Shown here: piece after piece, positions 1-5,698 of the stretch
Layout of the letters: each line of letters opens with the position of its first letter
Position numbering within the stretch: position 1 is the stretch's first letter
Made by a program: the position numbers and the translations under genes
Notes under the pieces: generated by a model
The model's input: only the letters and a program-made list of their open reading frames with translations
What the model was told of the DNA's origin: nothing
The model's database searches: none
Assembly (NCBI GenBank): GCA_030668425.1
Contig: DAOUTY010000085.1
Coordinates: forward strand, 1-7,304
Direction: 5' to 3'
Source: Chloroflexota bacterium
GTDB lineage: Bacteria; Chloroflexota; Dehalococcoidia; SZUA-161
Length of the DNA stretch: 7,304 nt

Positions 1-1
1 C

Positions 2-478
2 GGCTACTGCGTTGAGTTCTGTCCCTTCGGAATCCCCCGCATTGATACCGCTATAGGACAGGTGCTCGGAAGAGCGACCAAGTGTACGGCCTGTACCACG
101 CCGGGCCTTAACCGCCTTGATGACGGTTACGCACCTGCCTGCGTAAAGACATGTCCTACCGGCGCCCTCGAGTACGGTGACCGGTACAAGCTGGTATCGG
201 CAGCTAAGGCGAGGGTAGAGGAGCTCAAGGCAATCGGGTACGGCAATGCCAACCTGTACGGCGAGGATTTGGTGGGCGGCACACACGTCCTCTACATTCT
301 TGACGACACGCCTGAAGTATATGGTCTGATTCCGGATCCAAAGGTTCCCGCCACCGCTACCGCCTGGCAGGATGTCATCAAGCCCCTGGGCTATGCTGCC
401 GTAGGTGTTGTAGGATTAGGGCTGCTGCTAAACATCATGGTAGCCCGCGCCAGGATAATCAGCAAGGAGGAGAAGTAA
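2..478 (+). CDS. fdhB: Formate dehydrogenase iron-sulfur (beta) subunit, C-terminal part, 5' truncated
   Basis: The frame is open from base 2, so the gene enters from the left edge; 158 residues are visible. They start inside a ferredoxin-type [4Fe-4S] motif (visible C3 and C7, CPFGIP). A further set follows: C28-x2-C31, then C47-x3-C51-P in ACVKTCPTGAL. This matches FdnH/FdoH/HybA-type four-cluster electron-transfer subunits, especially the KCT.C...PACVKTCPTGA segment of E. coli FDH-N/FDH-O beta. Residues about 128-150 form one hydrophobic helix followed by a basic tail, the usual C-terminal membrane anchor of FDH beta subunits. The subunit would carry electrons from the catalytic alpha subunit to the cytochrome b encoded 1 nt downstream. 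A GTG at 62 could be miscalled as a start, but it would split the Fe-S motifs and is internal. A related molybdoenzyme beta subunit is possible; fdhE and fdhD next door favour FDH. Confidence 0.93.
   Translation, partial: GYCVEFCPFGIPRIDTAIGQVLGRATKCTACTTPGLNRLDDGYAPACVKTCPTGALEYGDRYKLVSAAKARVEELKAIGYGNANLYGEDLVGGTHVLYILDDTPEVYGLIPDPKVPATATAWQDVIKPLGYAAVGVVGLGLLLNIMVARARIISKEEK
464..470 (+). promoter_or_regulatory. Shine-Dalgarno for fdhC inside the end of fdhB
   Basis: AAGGAGG lies within the last codons of the beta subunit, 9 nt before the ATG at 480. Only one base separates the beta-subunit stop from that ATG, so the two subunits are probably translationally coupled. Confidence 0.8.
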
Positions 479-479
479 A

Positions 480-1115
480 ATGCAAGATGTTGAGCGTTTT
501 CGCAAACGTGCCATATTCCAGCATTGGTGGATTGTGGCTTGTTCCCTGCTTTTAGGGCTCACGGGTCTATTCCTCTTCCTGTCCTGGGTCAGCCCTGCGG
601 CCTGGTGGGGATGGAGCCGGCTTGTCCACCGTATCGCTGCTGTAGGCTTCGTCGGAATACCTGTAATATACTTCCTCCTGAACCCGAAGAGCACCTGGGA
701 ATGGGTAAAGGAGGCATTCACCTGGAATACGGATGACCTGGGCTGGCTACAGGCTGCCCCAAGCTACTACTTCGGAGGGCCGGAGGAGGATATGCCTCCC
801 CAAGACCGGTCAAATACAGGGCAGAAACTGTGGATGCTGGTCGCCATCGTTACCGGTGTGGTCTTCGTAATAACTGGCTTCATCATGTGGTTCTTCAAAG
901 GTAGTGTGGCCCCGGGTGTTCTCCAGGCAATGGTTCTTATTCATGACATAGCCTTCATCGCTGGCGGCACCATGCTTCTGGTTCATATCGCCCTGGCTGC
1001 CTTTCACCCGCGAATGTCAGAGGCACTGCGTTCCATGACTACGGGTAAAGCGACAGTGGACTATGTCAAGAGCCATCACGGCAAGTGGTACGAGAGGGTA
1101 ACAGCCGAGAAGTAG
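480..1115 (+). CDS. fdhC: Formate dehydrogenase cytochrome b (gamma) subunit
   Basis: This 211-residue membrane protein is close in length to E. coli FdnI (217). It has four hydrophobic segments at about 17-36, 50-67, 118-138 and 153-175, the four-helix topology of FDH cytochrome b556. The histidines H15, H50, H155 and H169 sit where the two b-haem ligands lie in FdnI; H15 is in a QHWW context at the start of helix 1 and H50 in VHR at the start of helix 2. H176 in the terminal FHP is an extra candidate. The likely role is to take electrons from the beta subunit and reduce menaquinone. The start is fixed by AAGGAGG 9 nt upstream. Gene order beta-gamma-fdhE is typical of respiratory FDH operons. 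A cytochrome b of a related oxidoreductase (thiosulfate reductase or hydrogenase type) is less likely given the neighbours. Confidence 0.9.
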   Translation: MQDVERFRKRAIFQHWWIVACSLLLGLTGLFLFLSWVSPAAWWGWSRLVHRIAAVGFVGIPVIYFLLNPKSTWEWVKEAFTWNTDDLGWLQAAPSYYFGGPEEDMPPQDRSNTGQKLWMLVAIVTGVVFVITGFIMWFFKGSVAPGVLQAMVLIHDIAFIAGGTMLLVHIALAAFHPRMSEALRSMTTGKATVDYVKSHHGKWYERVTAEK

Positions 1116-1120
1116 GCGAT

Positions 1121-1140
1121 GAAAGCTCGGCTTTCGAAGC
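1121..1140 (+). repeat. Small alternative hairpins in the fdhC-fdhE spacer
   Basis: GAAAGC (1121-1126) and GCTTTC (1130-1135) pair around a TCG loop. The same GCTT can instead pair with AAGC (1137-1140) around another TCG. Both sit in the 31-nt spacer just before the fdhE start, which lacks a clear Shine-Dalgarno. A regulatory role is inference only. Confidence 0.35.
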
Positions 1141-1146
1141 GGCGCA

Positions 1147-2025
1147 GTGATGAGAGAAGGCAAAAGCCAGTTGGAAGTCGACAGTAGAGTTCTAGAGAAA
1201 CTAGGAGATAGGCAAGAGAAAGAGGGTTCACTTCCAGAGATTCTCGAATTCTACAGGGCTCTGCTGCGCATTCAAGTTGAGGCAAGAGCGGCTATCTCTA
1301 CTGCCCAGCCAGGATTAACCAAGACTAAGGTCAGTGTTCAAATAAGAAAGGGCATCCCTCTTTTAAAGTGGGATGCCCTTTCCGCAGATTGGCCAACCTT
1401 TCAAAACCTCTTCCAGGCAGCGATTGCCGCCATCGACGAGCACACAACTTCTGAGTGCGAGAGTCTGCGGAAGGTCGCTGCTGATACGGCTCTACTGGAG
1501 GAAGCGACCAGGATATGGTATGAGGGCTCATCGCTATCGCCCTGGGCTGGTTCACACGGCATTGACGAAGAACTCCTGGCCGCAGCAATTCATTGCGCCA
1601 TCAAGCCGTTTCTAACCTCCAAGGCGGAATCGCTCATCGGCCTGGTTCCCCAAAAGCAATGGCGACGCGAATATTGCCCTATTTGTGGCGGCAAACCCGA
1701 CTTCGCATACCTTGACAAGGAACGAGGTTCCAGATGGCTGGTCTGCTCCCGCTGCGATAGCGAATGGCTCTTCCAGCGATTGGGTTGTCCTTATTGCGGC
1801 AACAATGACCCCGAGGCGCAGGCCTATTTCGCTAGCGAGGACGATCTCTACCGGCTCTACACATGCCAGAGTTGCAAAACCTACTTGAAGGCCATCGACT
1901 TGCGTCATACTGAATCCGAGGTGCTGCTGCCTTTGGAGCGAGTGCTGACTGTCGACATGGATAGACAGGGTCAAGAACAAGGGTACAGGGGAGGATGGGC
2001 CGGCACTGCGCCAGACGAGCAATAA
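1147..2025 (+). CDS. fdhE: FdhE-like formate dehydrogenase accessory protein
   Basis: The 292-residue product is close in size to E. coli FdhE (309) and belongs to the rubredoxin-like zinc/iron-knuckle family. The helical N-terminal half contains a KGIPLL segment (residues about 68-73). The C-terminal half has four CxxC pairs: C177/C180 (CPICGG), C200/C203, C214/C217 (GCPYCGN) and C240/C243. FdhE binds the FDH catalytic subunit and is needed for activity of respiratory formate dehydrogenases; it acts in the cytoplasm before Tat export. The start is ambiguous: GTG 1147 is directly followed by ATG 1150, an in-frame stop lies at 1120-1122, and no strong Shine-Dalgarno is visible, so ATG 1150 is equally possible. 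The gene ends with TAA directly followed by TAG. A 13-bp perfect inverted repeat lies within codons 67-79. Confidence 0.9.
   Translation: MMREGKSQLEVDSRVLEKLGDRQEKEGSLPEILEFYRALLRIQVEARAAISTAQPGLTKTKVSVQIRKGIPLLKWDALSADWPTFQNLFQAAIAAIDEHTTSECESLRKVAADTALLEEATRIWYEGSSLSPWAGSHGIDEELLAAAIHCAIKPFLTSKAESLIGLVPQKQWRREYCPICGGKPDFAYLDKERGSRWLVCSRCDSEWLFQRLGCPYCGNNDPEAQAYFASEDDLYRLYTCQSCKTYLKAIDLRHTESEVLLPLERVLTVDMDRQGQEQGYRGGWAGTAPDEQ
1346..1382. repeat. Perfect 13-bp inverted repeat inside fdhE
   Basis: GAAAGGGCATCCC (1346-1358) is exactly complementary to GGGATGCCCTTTC (1370-1382). After one T-T mismatch the stem continues for three more pairs (C1360-G1368, T1361-A1367, T1362-A1366) around a TTA loop. 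It lies in frame within fdhE, encoding roughly RKGIPLLKWDALS. On the + strand the stem is followed by a poor T run. On the - strand it is followed by TTATTTG, which looks more like an intrinsic terminator. Confidence 0.8.
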
Positions 2026-2121
2026 TAGCACCAGCCTCAAGTGCACACTGGGCACAAGTCCATTATTACCCGAGAAAGTACACCTGGCATGAGTACGTCT
2101 GCGCAGCAACTTTCTAATAGT

Positions 2122-2129
2122 GGTAAAAT
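2122..2129 (+). promoter_or_regulatory. Possible extended -10 promoter element ahead of fdhD
   Basis: TGG followed by TAAAAT (2124-2129) resembles an extended -10 box in the 133-nt fdhE-fdhD spacer, about 30 nt before the fdhD ATG. No convincing -35 lies 16-18 bp upstream. It could provide internal transcription of fdhD-tat, but the evidence is weak. Confidence 0.28.
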
Positions 2130-2158
2130 AGTACTTAGAGACAAAAGGACAAGCAGCA

Positions 2159-2977
2159 ATGGGCGCAGAGCAGGTAGACAGCAATTCATTGATAAAGGGC
2201 AGTACGCCTGATATAATATATAGTTGCTTTTCCTCTGAAGTTTGGCGTAGAGAGTCGACCTCCGTACCCAGGGAGATGGGATTAACCATCTTCGTAGACA
2301 ACGAGGAGTTGGTAACGATACTGTGTACCCCGACCAAGCTGATTCAGCTCGTCCTCGGGTTCCTTTACTCAGAGGGAATAATCGCTGACAAGGACGACGT
2401 GGCGAGTATGCGCTTGTGTGAGGAGGAATCACTGGCCGATGTCACGTTAAGCAACGCAGGGTACGTGCCGCCGGCACGGCGTACTCTAGGCTCAGGCTGC
2501 GGAGGGGGCATCAGCTTTACACACGAAAGACAAAATGTGGATTCGAGGCTGGTTGTTACGCCTGAGGAAGTACTATTCCTGATGAAACAATTGAATGAGC
2601 AAGCGGAGCTATATCGGTTCTGTGGGGGCGTACATACATCGGCACTGGCCGACTCTGAGAATCTGATGGTGGTCGCTGAAGACATCGGGCGCCATAATAC
2701 TCTGGATAAAATCATGGGCGAATGTTTATTGACGGAATTGCCAACTAAGGACAGGTTGTTGCTGACGACAGGCCGTATCTCCTCGGAGATGCTGTCGAAA
2801 GCCTCGAAGATGGAAACACCGATCGTCATTTCTCGCAGTTCGCCCACCGATAGAGCGATTACACTGGCTCAGGAACTGGGCATCACGCTGATCGGTTATG
2901 TACGCGGCAACCGCCTGTCTGCCTACTCACATGAAGAGCGATTACAGGGCGCCCAGGATCAAGAGAATCTAAATTAG
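2159..2977 (+). CDS. fdhD: FdhD sulfurtransferase for formate dehydrogenase cofactor
   Basis: The 272-residue product matches E. coli FdhD (277) in length and motifs. FdhD takes sulfur from the cysteine desulfurase IscS and passes it to the bis-MGD cofactor, giving the Mo/W a sulfido ligand required for FDH activity. Visible family motifs are YSEGII (residues about 65-70), SGCGGG (C114), FCGGVHTSAL (about 154-163), AEDIGRHNTLDKIMG and LLLTTGRISSEMLSKA, and then the ISRSSPTDRAI region. E. coli FdhD has a C-x2-C loop (C121, C124); here only the first cysteine is present, with Gly at the second position. A cysteine (C155) also stands where I expect Thr in the TGG.H motif. ATG 2159 is preceded by AAAAGGAC about 10 nt upstream. 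The 20-nt gap to tatA suggests co-transcription. Confidence 0.95.
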   Translation: MGAEQVDSNSLIKGSTPDIIYSCFSSEVWRRESTSVPREMGLTIFVDNEELVTILCTPTKLIQLVLGFLYSEGIIADKDDVASMRLCEEESLADVTLSNAGYVPPARRTLGSGCGGGISFTHERQNVDSRLVVTPEEVLFLMKQLNEQAELYRFCGGVHTSALADSENLMVVAEDIGRHNTLDKIMGECLLTELPTKDRLLLTTGRISSEMLSKASKMETPIVISRSSPTDRAITLAQELGITLIGYVRGNRLSAYSHEERLQGAQDQENLN

Positions 2978-2997
2978 TGCTCATTTAGGGAGGAGCC

Positions 2998-3252
2998 ATG
3001 GCATTTCCAACCATCGGAGCAACAGAGGGCATCATAGTCCTGGTGGTCATCCTTATCGTGTTCGGCGTGGGGAAGCTGCCTCAAGTTGGAGGAGCGCTGG
3101 GCAAGGGAATTCGGGAATTCCGCAAGGGCAAGACTGGCCTGCTAGAACTGACAACTGAAGAGGATGAGGATGAGGAAGAGGAAACGCCCAAGAACAAGAA
3201 GAAGACCACCAAGAAGTTGACCGAGGGCAAGACTAAGACAAAACAAAGCTAG
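2998..3252 (+). CDS. tatA: Twin-arginine translocase TatA-family protein
   Basis: This 84-residue protein has the TatA plan. There is a short N-terminal membrane helix (about 9-22) with a polar residue (E10), the FGVGKLP hinge (22-28), and an amphipathic helix (about 29-43, ending FRKG). A charged tail follows, with a run of nine acidic residues (54-62) and then a lysine-rich stretch (65-82). TatA oligomerises to allow passage of folded proteins, here most plausibly the FDH catalytic subunit with bound cofactor. GGAGG lies 4 nt before the ATG. The FG.GKLP hinge is more TatA-like than that of the second copy. The tail is low in complexity and its role is unknown. Confidence 0.92.
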   Translation: MAFPTIGATEGIIVLVVILIVFGVGKLPQVGGALGKGIREFRKGKTGLLELTTEEDEDEEEETPKNKKKTTKKLTEGKTKTKQS

Positions 3253-3264
3253 CATTAACTTCAA

Positions 3265-3313
3265 AGAGCCGCAGGCAACACGCGTTGCCGTGAATAGGAG
3301 CTTGATTGGCTCT
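3265..3313 (+). repeat. Nested inverted repeats between the two tatA-type genes
   Basis: GGCAAC (3274-3279) pairs with GTTGCC (3284-3289) around a four-base loop. AGAGCC (3265-3270) can enclose it by pairing with GGCTCT (3308-3313). There is no T run, so it is not an obvious terminator. It may affect mRNA processing or the ratio of the two Tat proteins, which is inference. Confidence 0.4.
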
Positions 3314-3359
3314 CCAGCCTCGACTTAAAGACCAGCCCCAATAAGGTGCAACAAGAACG

Positions 3360-3638
3360 ATGGAATTCTTTGGCATGGGTCCCCTGGAGATAGTCATCAT
3401 CCTGATTGTAGGCCTGATAGCTGTCGGGCCCGGGAAGCTACCGCAACTTGCCCGAAACCTGGCCAAGGGCATCAGCGCCTTCAGGAAAGCCACCATGGAC
3501 CTAACGACCGGGGTGAGCAAAGAGTTCGAGAGCCTGGAGAAAGAGGAAAAGGAACCCGTGAAGCAGAAGAAAAAAGTGCAGGCAACAGACAAGACCGAGA
3601 CGACGGAAGAAGATGAAGCTAGCAATAGCACGAGGTGA
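3360..3638 (+). CDS. tatB: Second TatA/TatB-family protein, TatB-like hinge
   Basis: This 92-residue protein is a paralogue of the preceding gene in the same register: E10, GKLPQ at 25-29 and FRK at 41-43 occupy identical positions in both. The hinge here is VGPGKLP, and the Gly-Pro is more typical of TatB. The amphipathic region continues longer (to about 62), also TatB-like, before a charged tail of mixed Lys and Glu. Next to tatC it would complete a TatABC receptor-pore system, with TatB helping recognise the twin-arginine signal of the FDH catalytic subunit. Many bacteria use a bifunctional TatA, so TatB function is not certain. The Shine-Dalgarno is modest (AAGGTG, 11 nt before ATG), and its stop region carries the tatC start signals. 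Confidence 0.87.
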   Translation: MEFFGMGPLEIVIILIVGLIAVGPGKLPQLARNLAKGISAFRKATMDLTTGVSKEFESLEKEEKEPVKQKKKVQATDKTETTEEDEASNSTR

Positions 3639-3640
3639 GG
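3632..3640 (+). promoter_or_regulatory. Shine-Dalgarno that decides the tatC start
   Basis: GAGGTGAGG ends 9 nt before the GTG at 3650. The alternative GTG at 3635 lies inside this element and has no upstream Shine-Dalgarno, and the ATG at 3671 abuts AAGGAG with no spacing. Start 3650 is therefore preferred. The element spans the tatB stop codon, so tatB and tatC are probably coupled. Confidence 0.65.
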
Positions 3641-3649
3641 CATCCAGCA

Positions 3650-4384
3650 GTGAGCAAAAACAACAAGGAGATGACATTCACCAGTCATCTCGCCGAATTG
3701 CGCCAGCGCCTTATTAAATCCGTCATCGCGTTAGTACTTACCACCATAATCTCCTTCATATTCGCCAGATATATATTCGAATTTTTAATCGCCCCGGCTC
3801 CCGACGACATCAGCCTCATATACACCGAGATGACCGGGATGGTCTCGACCTACTTCAAGGTAGCCCTGATGAGCGGCTTCGTGCTCGCAATGCCCATCCT
3901 CGTCTATCAAGGTATGATGTTCGTCTCTCCAGCGCTTACTCGCCGGGAGAAAAAGTATATATACTTGGCCCTGCCCTGGATAATGTTCATGTTCCTCGCG
4001 GGATTTGCCTTCGGCTACTTCATACTGGTGCCACCTGCAACCAGTTTCCTGCTCAGTTTTATGGGCGATATTGCCAGACCGGAGATCAAAATCGATAACT
4101 ATGTTTCAATCGTGACCAGGCTCCTTGTTGCCATCGGGCTTGTCTTCGAGACCCCGGTCATTATTACCTTCCTGGCAAGGCTGGGAGTTGTCAAGCCAGA
4201 AATGCTCTCCCGCAATCGCAGGTGGGCGATCGTTGGGGCCTTCATCTTAGCCGCCGTAATCACTCCCACCTTCGATCCGATCAATCAAAGCCTGGTGGCA
4301 ATCCCACTAATCATCCTTTATGAGCTGAGCATACTGCTGGCCAAGATCGCCTATCGCAAGAGGGTCAAGGCCGCCGAATCCTAA
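3650..4384 (+). CDS. tatC: Twin-arginine translocase subunit TatC
   Basis: TatC is the multispanning receptor that binds the twin-arginine signal peptide. From the preferred GTG 3650 it has 244 residues (249 from GTG 3635), near the usual family size. The family signature TSHLAELRQRL lies just before membrane helix 1, with the conserved Glu used in signal-peptide recognition. It is followed by FVSPALTRREKK in the first periplasmic/cytoplasmic loop region, a FAFGYF helix, GLVFETPVIITFLARLG, and the C-terminal RRWAIVGAFILAAVITP-type segment ending in FDPINQSLVAIPLI. Six hydrophobic segments are visible. The gene is last before an intrinsic terminator, closing an fdh-tat operon, and its likely main cargo is the FDH catalytic subunit. 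Confidence 0.95.
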   Translation: MSKNNKEMTFTSHLAELRQRLIKSVIALVLTTIISFIFARYIFEFLIAPAPDDISLIYTEMTGMVSTYFKVALMSGFVLAMPILVYQGMMFVSPALTRREKKYIYLALPWIMFMFLAGFAFGYFILVPPATSFLLSFMGDIARPEIKIDNYVSIVTRLLVAIGLVFETPVIITFLARLGVVKPEMLSRNRRWAIVGAFILAAVITPTFDPINQSLVAIPLIILYELSILLAKIAYRKRVKAAES

Positions 4385-4430
4385 GGTAAAAAAGGGGCGC
4401 CGAAGAGGCAACCCACCACATTATAAAGCT

Positions 4431-4466
4431 AAGGGTCCGTGTGACTAAACGCGGGCCTTTTTTATT
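4431..4466 (+). terminator. Rho-independent terminator after tatC
   Basis: Bases 4432-4441 pair with 4450-4459 in a 10-bp stem with three G-U pairs and no mismatch, around an 8-nt loop. A T-rich tail (TTTTTTATT, 4458-4466) follows. It lies 47 nt after the tatC stop and just before a new promoter. Confidence 0.8.
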
Positions 4467-4521
4467 AGGGAGCCTGAGGTAAAAGGAGTACAGAAGAGCA
4501 AAAAGGAATATTTCTTGCCAA

Positions 4522-4550
4522 TGGAAAGCGTTGTTGATGGATGGTATAAT
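4522..4550 (+). promoter_or_regulatory. Sigma-70-type promoter with extended -10 for the sel unit
   Basis: A perfect TATAAT (4545-4550) is preceded by TGG (4542-4544, extended -10). TGGAAA (4522-4527) gives four of six matches to TTGACA at a 17-bp spacing. The predicted transcription start is about 4556-4558. It follows the tatC terminator directly and would drive the small ORF, the exported protein and selA-selB. Confidence 0.7.
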
Positions 4551-4565
4551 ACCCTGTGATAAGCC

Positions 4566-4802
4566 ATGCTCAATGGCGCGTACGGGCATTCAGGGGAACT
4601 CAGCACAGCCATTGATGCTATCGGGGATGACGAACTAACTGCTCTGCTGCAGGCGGTAGTCACCGGCGGCATGCAGAGCGACCTGGATGGGGCTCTAGCT
4701 ACCATCGACCTCGTTGTCCACATCTTGTGTCCCAGGCTGCTGAGGCTGTACGGTAGGACATCGCGAGGAGACCGGGACCCACGAGGGATGGTGAGGGCGT
4801 GA
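4566..4802 (+). CDS. Small hypothetical protein, 78 residues
   Basis: I do not recognise this protein. It has no signal peptide or clear membrane segment. Residues about 10-60 look helical and amphipathic (DDELTALLQAVV, then a hydrophobic TIDLVVHILCPRLLRLYG), and the C-terminus is basic and polar with many Arg and Asp (80-odd percent of it within the last 16 residues being charged, Gly or small). An in-frame stop lies at 4560-4562, so ATG 4566 is the first start. There is no Shine-Dalgarno, and the predicted transcription start is only about 9 nt upstream, so it would be nearly leaderless. It could be a real small protein, or simply the leader region of the next gene. The position between promoter and gene gives moderate support for translation. 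Confidence 0.45.
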   Translation: MLNGAYGHSGELSTAIDAIGDDELTALLQAVVTGGMQSDLDGALATIDLVVHILCPRLLRLYGRTSRGDRDPRGMVRA

Positions 4803-4809
4803 CCATAGT

Positions 4810-4826
4810 CTGTGAAGTGATCACAG
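4810..4826. repeat. Inverted repeat just upstream of the 4842 ribosome binding site
   Basis: CTGTGA (4810-4815) and TCACAG (4821-4826) are perfect inverted copies around AGTGA. The half-sites resemble TGTGA/TCACA of CRP-family operators, but the spacer is 5 bp and not the usual 6. As RNA it would form a 6-bp hairpin abutting the AAAGGGGGG Shine-Dalgarno at 4827-4835. Confidence 0.5.
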
Positions 4827-4841
4827 AAAGGGGGGAATGCC

Positions 4842-5666
4842 ATGCGCAGGATCTGGTCAAGGTTGAGGAGAGTAGGCTGGAAATGGCGGCTGTTGCTGCT
4901 CGTCGTTGTCATTGCCATCGGTGTCGCCGTGGTAGCACCAAGCGTGTACTACCTTTTACGAGCGCGGGATGCCCCTGACTACAGCGAAATACTGCCCAAG
5001 GCGACGATGACGTATCTGGTGAGCTATGACAGCGGGGAAGGTCTTGTTAACGAGAGCACGTACACCCTGAAGGTCGCCGAGACCGACGTGGCCATCGGCT
5101 CAGATACCTGCTTCTACACGGTGACCGTGATGGATCCGCTGCCGGAGCGAAAGGCCAACGCCATAATCGTCGGTTCCACGAAAGTCACTCTGGCGACCGA
5201 GGAGATATGGCGGAGCCAGGAAGACTTTCGTATCCTCCGTCAGGAGGCCATGCAGGTCAACCTGCCGATAATCAACACCGCAATCACCGTCTCGATCTAT
5301 TCAGGATACGATGGCTATCCGGGCTGGCCTTACAGTATCGGCGACAGCTGGACGTACGAGGTGTTTCGCGATACCGACACGTCCCTGAAGCCCAGTTGGA
5401 CTGACACTTACCACGCGGAAGTGGTTGCGGATGATGCGGTTGTTGTCGCCGCTGATGTGAATTACGAGTGTTTCAAGGTCGTCCATACGCAGGTCGACAC
5501 AGACAACAGCACACCTGGGGGCGGCGGCGTTGGCTCTACCCGCGTCGAGTACTGGGCTAACAACGGCAGGTCTATTGCTCCGCTCAAGATCGAGAGCACT
5601 GCCAGCTTCATCGGCACGGAATCTCTGATAATGATTGATGCGGATCCGCCGCCAGGGTCATGGTAG
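4842..5666 (+). CDS. Membrane-anchored exported protein of unknown function
   Basis: The 274-residue product has a very basic N-terminus (residues 1-16, seven Arg/Lys) and one hydrophobic helix (about 17-39). There is no lipobox and no clear signal peptidase site, so it is probably an N-terminally anchored protein with an extracytoplasmic domain of about 230 residues. That domain looks beta-rich. WPYSIGDSWTYE (about 162-173), a later YECFKV and EYWANNG...APLKIE recall the 'vGdsWtY ... C/YkV ... YW...g.vk' pattern of DUF3108/TapB-like exported proteins; this likeness is from memory and weak. C-terminal regions include a GGGG and a proline-rich end. The start is secure, with AAAGGGGGG 6 nt before ATG. 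It lies 32 nt before selA, so it is likely co-transcribed. A link to selenium or FDH is not shown by its sequence. Confidence 0.8.
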   Translation: MRRIWSRLRRVGWKWRLLLLVVVIAIGVAVVAPSVYYLLRARDAPDYSEILPKATMTYLVSYDSGEGLVNESTYTLKVAETDVAIGSDTCFYTVTVMDPLPERKANAIIVGSTKVTLATEEIWRSQEDFRILRQEAMQVNLPIINTAITVSIYSGYDGYPGWPYSIGDSWTYEVFRDTDTSLKPSWTDTYHAEVVADDAVVVAADVNYECFKVVHTQVDTDNSTPGGGGVGSTRVEYWANNGRSIAPLKIESTASFIGTESLIMIDADPPPGSW

Positions 5667-5698
5667 CTATATGTGCTAAGATGTTTGTCGTGGGTTGA

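Noticed and set aside
62..64. GTG as the start of the first gene
   Set aside because: The frame stays open upstream and encodes the CVEFCPFGIP Fe-S motif, so this is an internal codon.
1612..2337. 241-codon open frame on the - strand over fdhE and fdhD
   Set aside because: It spans two well supported genes and their spacer, with no domain and no start signals.
4445..4918. 157-codon - strand frame across the promoter region and the small ORF
   Set aside because: It overlaps the terminator, the promoter and the start of the anchored protein, and its serine-rich sequence looks non-coding. The + strand has better start signals.
5640..5649. GCGGATCCGC palindrome near the end of the exported-protein gene
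   Set aside because: A 10-bp palindrome inside coding sequence, with no T run and no partner elements; likely chance.
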